Below, piece by piece: positions 42,729-51,817 of a DNA stretch of 64,000 nucleotides (the first letter of the stretch is position 1; each line of letters begins with the position of its first letter). A program made the translations under genes and the position numbers. Below the pieces are notes generated by a model that saw nothing but the letters and a program-made list of their open reading frames with translations, did not search any database and had not been told where the DNA came from. The stretch is from NCBI RefSeq assembly GCF_034313845.1, contig NZ_JAVIWN010000004.1. The stretch is one strand, 5' to 3'. The stretch is from Actimicrobium sp034313845 (GTDB lineage Bacteria; Pseudomonadota; Gammaproteobacteria; Burkholderiales; Burkholderiaceae_D).

Positions 42729-43682
42729 TTAGTTCTGGGACGGTAATTCCGCGATCAATCCTTTGGGGAGTGGGAACGTCACATGTTCTTGCGCGCCGTC
42801 GAGTACACGTACGCTTCGTGCACCAAAGGTTTTCAATCGGTCGATGACTGCCTGAACGAGCACTTCCGGAGCGGACGCGCCAGCGGTAACTCCAATGCGC
42901 TGCTTGCCCTCAAGCCAGGCCGGATCGATTTGTTCGGCGTTGTCGACCATGAACGAAGGCACGCCTTTTTTCTGGGCGACTTCGCGCAAACGGTTTGAAT
43001 TGGAGCTGTTCGGACTTCCCACCACGATCACCACCTCGACCTGTGGCGCCATGAACTTGACAGCTTCCTGCCGGTTAGTCGTGGCGTAGCAGATATCCCC
43101 TTTTTTCGGCTCGGCGATACCGGGAAAGCGCTGCTTGAGCGCTGCGATGATGTCTGCCGTATCGTCAACGGATAAAGTAGTTTGGGAGACGTAAGCAAGC
43201 ATGTCCGGACGAGCGACTTGAAGGAGTGCCACATCATCAGTGGTCTCGACCAGGTACATGCCCTGCTCCGACTGCCCCATTGTTCCCTCAACCTCCGGAT
43301 GACCGTCATGTCCGATCATGATGATCTCGCGACCATCGCGACGCATTTTTTCGACTTCAACATGGACCTTCGTCACCAGCGGGCAGGTTGCATCGAAAAT
43401 ACGCAAGCCACGCTCTTCCGCTTCGGCTTTCACTGCCTTCGAGACCCCATGCGCAGAAAACACGACGGTTTGCCCGGTCGGCACATCCGCCAGTTCCTCG
43501 ATAAAAATAGCACCCTTCGTGCGCAGGTCATCAACGACATAAGCGTTATGGACAATTTCATGCCGCACGTAGATCGGTGCGCCAAACTGAATCAACGCCC
43601 GTTCGACGATTTCAATGGCGCGGTCCACTCCGGCACAAAATCCACGTGGCTGCGCCAGCAAAATTTCCTTGTTACTCATCAT
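42729..43682 (-). CDS. ispH: 4-hydroxy-3-methylbut-2-enyl diphosphate reductase
   Basis: 317-residue [4Fe-4S] enzyme making IPP and DMAPP, the last step of the MEP isoprenoid pathway. The three cluster cysteines are seen in QPRGFCAGVDRAIEI, DATCPLVTKVH and DICYATTNRQ, with the catalytic Glu segment HPEVEGTMGQ. ATG codons at 43682 and 43679 are both possible. It follows slpA, the fkpB-ispH pairing also found in E. coli. Confidence 0.96.
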   Translation of the reverse strand: MMSNKEILLAQPRGFCAGVDRAIEIVERALIQFGAPIYVRHEIVHNAYVVDDLRTKGAIFIEELADVPTGQTVVFSAHGVSKAVKAEAEERGLRIFDATCPLVTKVHVEVEKMRRDGREIIMIGHDGHPEVEGTMGQSEQGMYLVETTDDVALLQVARPDMLAYVSQTTLSVDDTADIIAALKQRFPGIAEPKKGDICYATTNRQEAVKFMAPQVEVVIVVGSPNSSNSNRLREVAQKKGVPSFMVDNAEQIDPAWLEGKQRIGVTAGASAPEVLVQAVIDRLKTFGARSVRVLDGAQEHVTFPLPKGLIAELPSQN

Positions 43683-43735
43683 CTTGATGCCCTTAAAAAC
43701 CTATATGAAATAAACCACGCCGAGAGCGGTTTAAC

Positions 43736-44191
43736 TTACAAGATACCAATAATTCTGACTTCAAATTTCAACGATTGCCCTGCTAACGGGTGATTGAAAT
43801 CAAAGACGGTATCTTCACCGTTCAATTCGCGCAGCACGCCGGCGAACCGCCCACCGCCTGGCGCATTGAATTCGACCACATCTCCGATCGCATACTGCTC
43901 CCCGAACTGTGAGTTTTCAGCCAACGTGGCGCGTGACACGCGCTGGACGAGCGCAGGATTACGCGGGCCAAAAGCTTCGTCGGGCAAGAGTTGAAACGTT
44001 TCGTTGGCACCCTCCGGCAAGCCCAGCAAACGCTGCTCAAGAAACGGTGCGAGCTGACCGCACCCCAACTGCAGCGTGGCAGGATTGCCATTGAACGTTG
44101 TAACGATTTCGGTGCCATCTGGTGTGGCAAGACGGTAGTGCAGGGTAAGGTAAGCGCCGTCCGTGACAACCGGCTGTTGGATAAGCGACAT
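43736..44191 (-). CDS. slpA: FKBP-type peptidyl-prolyl isomerase, SlpA/FkpB type
   Basis: 151-residue SlyD-like FKBP with an inserted flap (IF) domain around residues 70-125 (DEAFGPRNPALVQRVSRA is the entry to it). The FKBP core begins GAYLTLHYRLATPDGTEI and closes with DFNHPLAGQSLKFEVRI. It lacks the His-rich tail of SlyD. The ATG is at 44191; a TTG at 44194 directly precedes it. It lies upstream of ispH in the same direction. Confidence 0.92.
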   Translation of the reverse strand: MSLIQQPVVTDGAYLTLHYRLATPDGTEIVTTFNGNPATLQLGCGQLAPFLEQRLLGLPEGANETFQLLPDEAFGPRNPALVQRVSRATLAENSQFGEQYAIGDVVEFNAPGGGRFAGVLRELNGEDTVFDFNHPLAGQSLKFEVRIIGIL

Positions 44192-44314
44192 CAAATATTC
44201 CCGAATGACAAATGAGTCCCTATTTTAAGCCACGATGACACAAGACCCTGCCGCACCCGTCAAATGATCGCGTAATGTTATTCATTTAACCCTGCGCACA
44301 CTGCATCGCCCGCT

Positions 44315-44989
44315 ATGGCAATTTCAGACTGGCCCGAAGATCAACGCCCGCGCGAACGACTCATCGTGCATGGCGCTGCAATGCTGTCAGACGCGGAGTT
44401 GCTTGCGGTCTTCCTTCGTATTGGCGTCGCAGGTAAAAGTGCAGTGGATCTCGCACGTGACATGGTTGCCCACTTTGGTTCGCTCAATGGTCTTTTCCAG
44501 GCCAGCGTGGATCAATTTTCGGCACTGCATGGCCTGGGACCGGCCAAGTTTGCTCAACTGCAGGCAGTCATGGAGCTGGCAAAACGTGCTCTTGCAGAAC
44601 AATTACAAAAAGGAATGACTTTGTCCTCCCCTCAAATGGTGAAACACTATTTGCAATTATTACTCGCCCATAAATGCTACGAATCATTCACCGTATTGTT
44701 CGTTGATGTTGGCAATCGACTGATTGCAACCGAAGAATTGTTCCGAGGCACGCTAACTCACGCCAGTGTCTATCCTCGCGAAGTCATCAAGGCAGCACTG
44801 CGTCACAATGCTGCTGCGCTGCTTCTGGCGCACAACCATCCCTCCGGAATAGCGGTACCCAGCCAGTCTGATCATGCCCTGACGCAAACACTCAAGAGCG
44901 CACTTGCGATGATCGACGTGAAGGTACTCGATCACTTCATCGTCGCCGGGAACGAGGTATATTCTTTCGCTGAACACGGCGCAGTATGA
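44315..44989 (+). CDS. radC: RadC-family protein (JAB/MPN domain)
   Basis: 224 residues: an N-terminal helix-hairpin-helix region (GLGPAKFAQLQA, about 68-80) and a C-terminal JAB metal site AHNHPSG...SQSD (about 172-185) with the upstream Glu in TEELFRGTL. Historically linked to DNA repair, but the true role of RadC is unsettled. It stands alone, divergent from slpA, just before the rpmB-rpmG operon. Confidence 0.93.
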   Translation: MAISDWPEDQRPRERLIVHGAAMLSDAELLAVFLRIGVAGKSAVDLARDMVAHFGSLNGLFQASVDQFSALHGLGPAKFAQLQAVMELAKRALAEQLQKGMTLSSPQMVKHYLQLLLAHKCYESFTVLFVDVGNRLIATEELFRGTLTHASVYPREVIKAALRHNAAALLLAHNHPSGIAVPSQSDHALTQTLKSALAMIDVKVLDHFIVAGNEVYSFAEHGAV

Positions 44990-45070
44990 GAAGCATCGCG
45001 CTGTTTAGCGACACTCACCACATTGTTAAATTTAAAATTGACATAAGACACAATTGTTTTTCGCAAGTCG

Positions 45071-45099
45071 TTGAATAACCTCATTTATTTGGTTATACT
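45071..45099 (+). promoter_or_regulatory. Sigma-70 promoter of the rpmB-rpmG operon
   Basis: TTGAAT (45071-45076), 17-nt spacer, TATACT (45094-45099): 5/6 and 5/6 matches, 40 nt before the rpmB start. The expected start of transcription is near 45106. Confidence 0.75.
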
Positions 45100-45139
45100 C
45101 ACTTTTTTTCCAATTTCGGAAACTATTAAGGAGTGAGAT

Positions 45140-45376
45140 ATGGCACGAGTTTGCCAAGTCACCGGGAAAAAGCCGATGGTCGGTAATAATGTTTCCCATG
45201 CAAATAACAAAACGAAACGCCGATTTTTGCCTAACCTGCAACGTCGTCGCATTTTCGTTGAGTCCGAGAACCGTTGGGTTTCCCTGCGGCTGTCCAACGC
45301 TGGTTTGCGTACCATCGACAAGCTCGGCATTGATGCCGTTCTGGTAGACATGCGCGCCCGCGGCGAAAAAGTCTAA
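45140..45376 (+). CDS. rpmB: 50S ribosomal protein L28
   Basis: 78 residues, begins MARVCQVTGKKPMVGNNVSHANNKTKR, the L28 hallmark, and ends with the LSNAGLRTIDKLGID region. A strong AAGGAG ribosome-binding site precedes the ATG. Its promoter lies 40 nt upstream and it is co-transcribed with rpmG, 22 nt downstream. Confidence 0.97.
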   Translation: MARVCQVTGKKPMVGNNVSHANNKTKRRFLPNLQRRRIFVESENRWVSLRLSNAGLRTIDKLGIDAVLVDMRARGEKV

Positions 45377-45398
45377 CTAGCAGAATAAAGGAACCATC

Positions 45399-45566
45399 AT
45401 GGCTAAATCTGGCCGCGACAAAATCAAACTGGAATCGACTGCAGGCACGGGTCACTTCTACACGACTACAAAGAACAAGCGTACAACCCCGGAAAAAATG
45501 TCGATCATGAAATTCGATCCGAAAGTACGCAAGCACGTTGAATACAAAGAAACAAAGATCAAGTAA
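45399..45566 (+). CDS. rpmG: 50S ribosomal protein L33
   Basis: 55 residues, MAKSGRDKIKLESTAGTGHF start and KVRKHVEYKETKIK end, typical proteobacterial L33. The zinc-binding cysteine pairs of C+ L33 forms are absent, so this is the C-minus type that does not need zinc. A ribosome-binding site AAGGA lies 7 nt before the ATG. It forms the usual rpmB-rpmG pair and is followed by a terminator. Confidence 0.96.
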   Translation: MAKSGRDKIKLESTAGTGHFYTTTKNKRTTPEKMSIMKFDPKVRKHVEYKETKIK

Positions 45567-45595
45567 TTGATCGCAGTTCGATCCATCGAACATCA

Positions 45596-45628
45596 AAGCC
45601 GGTCGCACTTGCGAGCGGCTTTTTTTTG
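45596..45628 (+). terminator. Rho-independent terminator of rpmB-rpmG
   Basis: AGCCGGTCGCA / TGCGAGCGGCT stem with one mismatch and a short loop, followed by eight T. Confidence 0.8.
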
Positions 45629-45670
45629 CCTGTTATTGTTGTACTCACGGAAAACAAGTTGGATGAATGC

Positions 45671-45702
45671 AAAAAAAGGCCCCTTTAAAAGGACCTTTTT
45701 TT
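45671..45702. terminator. Terminator between rpmG and the desaturase, probably for the desaturase
   Basis: AAAAAAAGG...CCTTTTTTT with an inner CCTTT/AAAGG and one mismatch. On the minus strand it lies 34 nt after the desaturase stop. Confidence 0.7.
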
Positions 45703-45735
45703 ATTTTGCGCCGAGAATACCAGCCAAACCGGAAA

Positions 45736-46938
45736 TCAGGCGTAACTGCGCAGCCGAAGCGAAAATTCCTGCAAAGCCCTGATGCCAGATGCTTCAGCAC
45801 GTGTGCACCAATCCTGCAATTGCAGCAGCAACTGATCACGGCTGCTGTGCGAACGCTCCCAGATAGCACTCAGCTCGATACGCATCTCATGCATTGTCTG
45901 CAATGGCTTGCTGTGTAAAAAAAGCTCTCGCAACTGCTGTTGCTGGGGAGCCTCCAGCTTTGCTGGCTCACGATGCAACAATCGTTTCGACGACTTCAGA
46001 AATCCCGATTCCAGGTTCGCTTTGCCGCGCAGTTGCTCTTGCTCAGCATGCCAGGTCGACCGTAAAGACTTGGCATATTTCGACATCACGTCGTAGCGGT
46101 TCGAGATCACAGATTGCAATGTATCGAAATCAGCGACAAGCTTCATCCGGTCAAATTTCGGCTGAGGTGCAATTTTCTTGACCTTTGCCAACCCAACAAT
46201 TTCCATCATCCGGATATACATCCAACCGATATCGAATTCGTACCACTTCGATGACAGCTTCGCAGAAGTGCCGAACGTGTGGTGGTTGTTATGGAGCTCT
46301 TCGCCACCGATCAGAATACCAATCGGGAAAATATTCCGTGATGCATCTGTACTGTCGTAGTTACGATAGCCCCAGTAATGGCCGATGCCGTTAATGATGC
46401 CTGCAGCAGTGATCGGAATCCAGATCATCTGGACCGCCCATACCGTCAACCCAAGCACACCGAACAGCATCACATTAACAATTAACATGAGGCCGACACC
46501 CTGCCAGCTGAACCGCGTGTAGAGATTCTTTTCAATCCAGTCATCCGGAGTACCGTGACCATACTTGTCGATGGTCTCCATGTTCTTGGATTCGGTGCGA
46601 TACATTTCAGAACCGGTTAGCAGGACAGCCTTGATGCCACGCGTGACCGGGCTGTGTGGATCGTCGACGGTTTCGCATTTGGCGTGATGCTTGCGATGCA
46701 CTGCGGCCCATTCCTTGGTGACCATACCCGTCGTTAACCACAACCAGAAACGGAAAAAATGGCTCGGGATGGCATGTAATTCCAACGCACGATGCGCCTG
46801 ATGGCGGTGAAGGTAAATCGTGACGCCAGCAATCGTAATATGCGTAACGATCAGCGAATAAATGACGACTTGCCAGACACTCGCACCGGTCAAGCCATTA
46901 GACAGGAAGTCGAGAACTGCGTTAAAGACAGTGTTCAA
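45736..46938 (-). CDS. Membrane fatty-acid (acyl-CoA delta-9 type) desaturase
   Basis: 400-residue di-iron membrane desaturase. Three histidine boxes are present: HRHQAH (44-49), HRKHH (81-85) and HNNHH (around 215), with membrane segments between them. It would introduce a cis double bond into acyl chains, adjusting membrane fluidity. The C-terminal ~140 residues are a soluble helical extension. The first in-frame start is TTG at 46938, with GGAG 10 nt upstream; no ATG fits the N terminus better. It has its own terminator. Confidence 0.9.
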   Translation of the reverse strand: MNTVFNAVLDFLSNGLTGASVWQVVIYSLIVTHITIAGVTIYLHRHQAHRALELHAIPSHFFRFWLWLTTGMVTKEWAAVHRKHHAKCETVDDPHSPVTRGIKAVLLTGSEMYRTESKNMETIDKYGHGTPDDWIEKNLYTRFSWQGVGLMLIVNVMLFGVLGLTVWAVQMIWIPITAAGIINGIGHYWGYRNYDSTDASRNIFPIGILIGGEELHNNHHTFGTSAKLSSKWYEFDIGWMYIRMMEIVGLAKVKKIAPQPKFDRMKLVADFDTLQSVISNRYDVMSKYAKSLRSTWHAEQEQLRGKANLESGFLKSSKRLLHREPAKLEAPQQQQLRELFLHSKPLQTMHEMRIELSAIWERSHSSRDQLLLQLQDWCTRAEASGIRALQEFSLRLRSYA

Positions 46939-47029
46939 AATAGCACTACTCCACGGTTAGAAAATTTTTGCTGATTGCGCTGGGCCAGCGCATCTGCTTG
47001 TAGTAATTTGGATGTGAATTGTACCCGCT

Positions 47030-48382
47030 TTACTCGGTGTCACCCGAAGTTGACGGAGCAAGATCTTTCGCTATCGGCGGCACTCCGACTACCGGCATCG
47101 GCTCATTGAGTATGCGAATCTCTCGCTGGCTATACGGGATACGGATGTTATTGGATTTCAGCACTTTCCAGACCGCCAAATTGACTTCGGATGTGACGCC
47201 GAAGGTACCATTTTCGGGATCAACAATCATGAACCCAAGTTCAATCTCCAATCCATCTGGACCAAAGAATCGCAGCACCGCGCTCGGCGGCGATTCTTTC
47301 GAGACCCGGGGCACGGTCGCAGCGGCGGCGTCTAGCATCGGCAACAGTTTCTCGATATCGGTATCGTAGGTGACGGTCACCTTGGTGCTCAAGCGCAACA
47401 AGCGGTCCGACAATGAAAAGTTTTGCATCGGCCCGGATACAAACAACTCGTTAGGAATCACTGATTCAACACCATCAAGTCCGCGCAATACCGTGTAACG
47501 CGTATTGATCCGGGTAACCTGACCGTAATACTTATCGACTGTAACCATATCGCCGATCGCCATGCTGCGCTCAAGCAATATGACAAATCCCGATATGTAA
47601 CTCCCGACAATTTTTTGCAAACCCAGCCCAATTCCTACACCGAGCGCACCACCAAAAACCGACAGGACAGTCAGATCGATTCCGACCAGAGAAAGACTGA
47701 CCAACACGGCGATCAAGATCAGGACAGCGCGCGCCATACGCGCCATCACCGCCCGGATCGAAGAATGCACCGAGTCGAGTCGCATCAAGCGCTGCTCAAG
47801 TGCTGCCCCGGCCCATAATGCGACCATTAAGGTTCCCATCACAGAGGCGACTGCCTGCAGGATCGTCAATAGCGATACTTTGTAGCGACCTAACGGCAGC
47901 ACCGTTTTTTCCAGCAGATCGATCAGATCGGGCCACAAACCGGTAATGTAGAGCGCGAAGCCGATCCAGACGCAGGCAGCAACCAACTTCTCGATCGACA
48001 CGACACTGGCACTGACCTGTCGGCCACGAGAAAAGGCGCGACGCAACACATAGAAACTCAGTCGCACAAGAACGAACGACGCCAATAGCGGAATGGCGAC
48101 ACGCAATATATTGATGTGCTGAGTTTGAGCCAGGATAGGACGCGCCAACAAGACCAGACAAAGGCTAATCGTTGGTGCCAGCACGCGAGAAAAGCTTTCC
48201 AGCCCGATCCGCAATATCCCGTCATCTTGCGATCGGCGAAGGAAAGCAGAACGGATCAGACGTGCCAGCGACCATCCGAGCAACAAGCAACCGGCGATGG
48301 CACCCATTTGCCAGAGCACGCCAGGCTCTCGCAAATCGGACCATAGGTCACTTAACAAATCGAAAACAAAATTAAATGGCAT
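47030..48382 (-). CDS. MscS-family mechanosensitive ion channel
   Basis: 450-residue inner-membrane protein: five or so N-terminal helices, then the MscS pore helix and beta domain (SVFGGALGVGIGLGLQKIVGSYISGFVILLERS is the pore-lining TM3 region and the start of the beta domain). The family releases solutes on hypo-osmotic shock. Extra N-terminal helices place it in the medium-length group rather than minimal MscS (286 aa). It follows the rsmB-like gene by 25 nt. Confidence 0.9.
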   Translation of the reverse strand: MPFNFVFDLLSDLWSDLREPGVLWQMGAIAGCLLLGWSLARLIRSAFLRRSQDDGILRIGLESFSRVLAPTISLCLVLLARPILAQTQHINILRVAIPLLASFVLVRLSFYVLRRAFSRGRQVSASVVSIEKLVAACVWIGFALYITGLWPDLIDLLEKTVLPLGRYKVSLLTILQAVASVMGTLMVALWAGAALEQRLMRLDSVHSSIRAVMARMARAVLILIAVLVSLSLVGIDLTVLSVFGGALGVGIGLGLQKIVGSYISGFVILLERSMAIGDMVTVDKYYGQVTRINTRYTVLRGLDGVESVIPNELFVSGPMQNFSLSDRLLRLSTKVTVTYDTDIEKLLPMLDAAAATVPRVSKESPPSAVLRFFGPDGLEIELGFMIVDPENGTFGVTSEVNLAVWKVLKSNNIRIPYSQREIRILNEPMPVVGVPPIAKDLAPSTSGDTE

Positions 48383-48407
48383 GGGCAGTGCGCTCGCGCG
48401 CCTCCGG

Positions 48408-49670
48408 TCAGACTGTTTTTATACGCTCGAATACCGCAGCAAAAAAACCATCGGTCTGGTGCTGGCTCGGTGTCAGCTTCAGATAGTCCTGCATTTCCAG
48501 TTCCACTCGTTGTTCGGCCAGCACACTTTTCATGGGTACCAGAACGAAATCGGCGTGCGCAGCCAGGAATGCAGTAACGATAGCTTCGTTTTCTTCATCC
48601 AGCAAACTGCACGTAGCGTACACCAGCCGACCGCCCGTCTTGACCATGCGGGCTGCGCCAGCAAGGATCGATATTTGCTTGACATTGAGTTCGGCGACAC
48701 CGACCAGTGTCTGACGCCATTTGACATCCGGATTGCGACGTAGCGTACCGAGTCCGCTACAAGGTGCATCGACAAGGACGCGATCAATCTTGCCAGCAAG
48801 TCGCTTGATCTTGGCATCATTTTCATGAGCAATCAGGACCGGATGCACATTGGACAAGCCGCTACGGGCCAGTCGTGGCTTGAGCTTGGCCAGACGCTTC
48901 TCGGAAATATCGAATGCATACAAGCGACCGGTATTACGCATCGCGGCACCCAGAGCGAGCGTTTTTCCACCGGCACCAGCACAAAAGTCGACAACCATCT
49001 CACCACGCTTGGCACCGACGATTTGTGCCAGCAGTTGGCTACCTTCATCCTGCACTTCGATCAGACCATCCCTGAATAACGGCAAATTCTGCAAGGCAGG
49101 TTTTTTCAGCACGCGCAGGCCGACGGGCGAAAACGGCGTGACTTCCGCGAGAATTGGGGCCTCTGCAAGTGCCGTCATGACTTCTTCGCGCGATGCCTTG
49201 ATCACGTTGACGCGCAAGTCCAGCGGAGCTGGTTCGTTGAGTGCTGCCGCCAGCGCCAGCGCACCCTCCTCGCCTTCACGCGCCACCAGTTTATCGAACA
49301 GCCATTGCGGCAAGTTTGAACGCATCAAGGGAGGCAATAGCGTTCTGTCGATTTGCATCGTGTGCTCAAGCCAGGCGGTCTCCTCCTCACTCAATCCACC
49401 CAGCGAGTCGGCACCCACTGCACCGGCCAGACCTAGCAAGGTCATGCGTCGCATCGTCGGACCATTGCCGGATTCGGAAAAACTGGTGTAGACCGATTTG
49501 TTACGCAAGACGCCGTAGATACCTTCGGCGATGGCACCACGCTCGCGCGAGCCGAGCTTCGGATGTTCACGAAAAAAACGCGATAGTGTGCCGTCGGCCG
49601 GGCCAGTAAAGCGCAGGATATCGCGCAGGATTTCTTCGGTGCTGGTAACAATTGCGGGAGGCAATCTCAT
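48408..49670 (-). CDS. RsmB-like 16S/23S rRNA m5C methyltransferase (NOP2/Sun family)
   Basis: 420-residue SAM-dependent RNA cytosine-5 methyltransferase. The SAM-binding DFCAGAGGKTLALGA and the two catalytic cysteines, in VDAPCSGLGTLRRNPD (motif IV) and YATCSLLDEEN (motif VI), are present. An N-terminal NusB-like helical domain precedes it (1-150), as in RsmB, which methylates C967 of 16S rRNA. Exact target not provable from sequence. It lies between purN and the MscS-type gene. Confidence 0.88.
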   Translation of the reverse strand: MRLPPAIVTSTEEILRDILRFTGPADGTLSRFFREHPKLGSRERGAIAEGIYGVLRNKSVYTSFSESGNGPTMRRMTLLGLAGAVGADSLGGLSEEETAWLEHTMQIDRTLLPPLMRSNLPQWLFDKLVAREGEEGALALAAALNEPAPLDLRVNVIKASREEVMTALAEAPILAEVTPFSPVGLRVLKKPALQNLPLFRDGLIEVQDEGSQLLAQIVGAKRGEMVVDFCAGAGGKTLALGAAMRNTGRLYAFDISEKRLAKLKPRLARSGLSNVHPVLIAHENDAKIKRLAGKIDRVLVDAPCSGLGTLRRNPDVKWRQTLVGVAELNVKQISILAGAARMVKTGGRLVYATCSLLDEENEAIVTAFLAAHADFVLVPMKSVLAEQRVELEMQDYLKLTPSQHQTDGFFAAVFERIKTV

Positions 49671-49687
49671 GGAATTTCTCTCAAAAA

Positions 49688-50311
49688 TTAGGCGGTGCCA
49701 GTTAATTCGGTCGCCAGCAGAACCTGGCCATCGCGCAGACTCAAGCGTCCGTCGACAAACCAGCGTACGACTTGCGGATAAAGCAGATGTTCTTTTTCCA
49801 GCACGCGTTCGGACAGCGACTGTTCGGTATCGTCTTGCTGCACATCGACCATGGCCTGCGCGATGATCGGACCATGATCCAGGTCGGCGGTGACGAAGTG
49901 AACTGTCGCACCGTGCACTTTCACCCCCGCCGCCAGTGCCTGACGGTGGGTTGCCAGTCCGGGAAAACTCGGCAACAAGGAGGGATGGATATTGATCATC
50001 CTTCCCTGATAGTGATCGACAAACGAGGGAGTAAGAATGCGCATGAAGCCCGCCAGCACAACCAGGTCCGGTGCATGGAGATCAATCGCGGCTAACAGCG
50101 CCGCATCGAAACTCTCGCGTGACGAATAGTCCTTGCTTGGAATGACGACCACGGGAATCTGCAAACTTGCCGCATAGACCAATCCGTCCGCATCAGCACG
50201 ACTACTGATTACTGCCGCGATTCGGCATGGCCATTGTTCCTTCTGCGCGGCATTGACTATGGCCTGCATGTTACTGCCACGGCCGGAAATCAGGATCACG
50301 ATATTTCTCAT
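49688..50311 (-). CDS. purN: Phosphoribosylglycinamide formyltransferase PurN
   Basis: 207-residue enzyme adding a formyl group from 10-formyl-THF to GAR in purine synthesis. GAR-binding ISGRGSNMQAI at the N terminus, catalytic segment INIHPSLLPSFPG (His) and VTADLDHGPII (Asp) are intact. ATG 50311 is chosen; the longer reading frame to 50341 adds residues not typical of the family. It heads the purN-rsmB-like-mscS run on the minus strand. Confidence 0.96.
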   Translation of the reverse strand: MRNIVILISGRGSNMQAIVNAAQKEQWPCRIAAVISSRADADGLVYAASLQIPVVVIPSKDYSSRESFDAALLAAIDLHAPDLVVLAGFMRILTPSFVDHYQGRMINIHPSLLPSFPGLATHRQALAAGVKVHGATVHFVTADLDHGPIIAQAMVDVQQDDTEQSLSERVLEKEHLLYPQVVRWFVDGRLSLRDGQVLLATELTGTA

Positions 50312-50405
50312 GGCGCGCATTGTACCGTAAGGACCCGGCATTCAAGACTGCTTGCAGGGCCAATCCGGAAGTGGGTCGAGGGCTGGTCGGGACAGGCTGT
50401 GAAAT

Positions 50406-50804
50406 CTATTGAAACGAATAAAAAACCCGGAAAGATACTTTCTTCTCAGCCCAGAAATCCGCCGCATCACGAAACACATCGAGCAGCGTTTCCCTTGCTT
50501 CCTTGTCGAATTTCGGTGTGTTGGGTAATTGTTCAAGGACGACGAGGAAACCTGGCTGCGGGCCAGCCTTGTACGTCAGATCTGTCAGGCAGTCCGCCAG
50601 GGCATCAAAATTCTTTCCGAAGTGCCGCGGAAAATAAAATGACTCGGCAATACATATCAGCACTTGCTGCTTGGTGATCGCATCAGCGCAGTGTGCGTAG
50701 AGAAAATGCTGTCCAAGGCGCGCAGCTTCTTCCTGCAATTCGACCACCCGGAACGCACGGATGGACTGCACCGCATTTGGCGGCACGGTTTTAAGCAAAC
50801 TCAT
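50406..50804 (-). CDS. Barstar-family RNase inhibitor
   Basis: 132-residue cytoplasmic protein of the barstar family, which blocks barnase-type ribonucleases. The core FPRHFGKNFDALADCLTDL matches the barstar binding helix, which in Bacillus places Asp35/Asp39 in the RNase active site. ATG 50804 is preceded by AGGGAGA. It lies 38 nt downstream of the secreted RNase gene on the same strand, so the two form a toxin-immunity operon. N-terminal ~35 residues are an extension relative to Bacillus barstar (89 aa). Confidence 0.9.
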   Translation of the reverse strand: MSLLKTVPPNAVQSIRAFRVVELQEEAARLGQHFLYAHCADAITKQQVLICIAESFYFPRHFGKNFDALADCLTDLTYKAGPQPGFLVVLEQLPNTPKFDKEARETLLDVFRDAADFWAEKKVSFRVFYSFQ

Positions 50805-50842
50805 TTCTCCCTCAATTCGAATAATCATTGTGTGGTGCGTAG

Positions 50843-51223
50843 TTACTGCTCTTCTTTGATACGTCGGAACGACGTGTAATGGTCGGCAGTATAAAAGTAG
50901 TCAGCGCCTTGCGGAGGTTGACCGCCAACGACAATCCGGCGAGCACCGCGGTCGCGCGCACCGGGTGTTGGTACTGTGTATTCATGGTAGTACCCGCGTT
51001 TTTTCCGTGGCAGTTGTTGTTCATAGTTGCCAAAGACAGAACCGTCTTTTGTATGGGGGAATGGTCCGCCGCGCTTGATCAGCACGAGCGTCGTTCGGGC
51101 TTCAGGTGGCAGCGCACTTGCAGCGATGCTCTCCTGCTCCGGCGTTTGCCGGGCCATGACACCCGACGCAAGAATCGCCATGACGCAACCGAGCAGCATT
51201 TGTCTTGGCGTCTTGAAGGACAC
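50843..51223 (-). CDS. Secreted guanyl-specific ribonuclease (barnase/RNase Sa family)
   Basis: 126 residues: signal peptide (1-24, cleavage after VMA), then a ribonuclease N1/T1-fold domain. Catalytic residues of the family are in place: Glu81 (YYHEYTVPTPG), Arg95/96 (RGARRIVVG) and His115 (TADHYTSFRR). The GTG start at 51223 is preceded by AAGGAA and begins a proper signal peptide. It would cut RNA 3' of G outside the cytoplasm. The barstar gene follows, protecting the producer from uncut or unexported enzyme. Confidence 0.87.
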   Translation of the reverse strand: MSFKTPRQMLLGCVMAILASGVMARQTPEQESIAASALPPEARTTLVLIKRGGPFPHTKDGSVFGNYEQQLPRKKRGYYHEYTVPTPGARDRGARRIVVGGQPPQGADYFYTADHYTSFRRIKEEQ

Positions 51224-51481
51224 GGTACTTTCCTTGAGGTTGGTATGGCGTCGCGCATGGAAATCTGCGCGCAATCCGACAGGGTAACGTGTTGTGTTGT
51301 TCGAATCAACCCGAATCACCACTTGTCGGACGGAGACCACCAGCGCAACGTCGGAAAAACACCCGGACACGTTGCATTACCAACGAAGGCATTGCCCAGA
51401 ACAGTTTGTTTCAAAAAACGGCAAGACAGGTTCGAGGGGGCTGAAGTTAAATTGAGCGATCAACACTGAAGGAGAATTCTG

Positions 51482-51817
51482 ATGAACAAATCCGTTAGCC
51501 GGTTACTGGTCGGGCTCGGCATCACCCTTACTCTGCTGGGCGCAAGCGCCGTTGCAAGAGCGAATGACCGCTCAAGCATCAACTGGTCGGTGAGCGTAGG
51601 GGCACCGTACACTTATGCTCCCGCCCCCGTCTATGTCCAGCCCCCGCCCGTTTATTACGCGCCCCAACCCATCTATGTTCAGCCAGCACCTGTCTATGTG
51701 AGACCAGCACCGGTTTTCGTACCCGCTTACCCGGTGATCTATGGTCCCTACCGTGCCCCCGGTTACCGAGAGTACGTCTGGCGCAGGCACCACCACTGGC
51801 ATTACGACCGCGACTGA
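51482..51817 (+). CDS. Exported Pro/Tyr-rich repeat protein
   Basis: 111 residues: signal peptide (cleavage after ARA, about residue 27), then a run of irregular repeats built on Y-V/I-x-P-x-P-V-Y/F (about 42-88) and a basic, aromatic, His-rich tail (EYVWRRHHHWHYDRD). Similar PPxxY-rich exported proteins occur in many beta- and gammaproteobacteria without known function; a cell-surface or metal-binding role is guesswork. The site AAGGAG is 7 nt before the ATG. The 3' end overlaps the convergent patatin gene by 16 nt. Confidence 0.78.
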   Translation: MNKSVSRLLVGLGITLTLLGASAVARANDRSSINWSVSVGAPYTYAPAPVYVQPPPVYYAPQPIYVQPAPVYVRPAPVFVPAYPVIYGPYRAPGYREYVWRRHHHWHYDRD

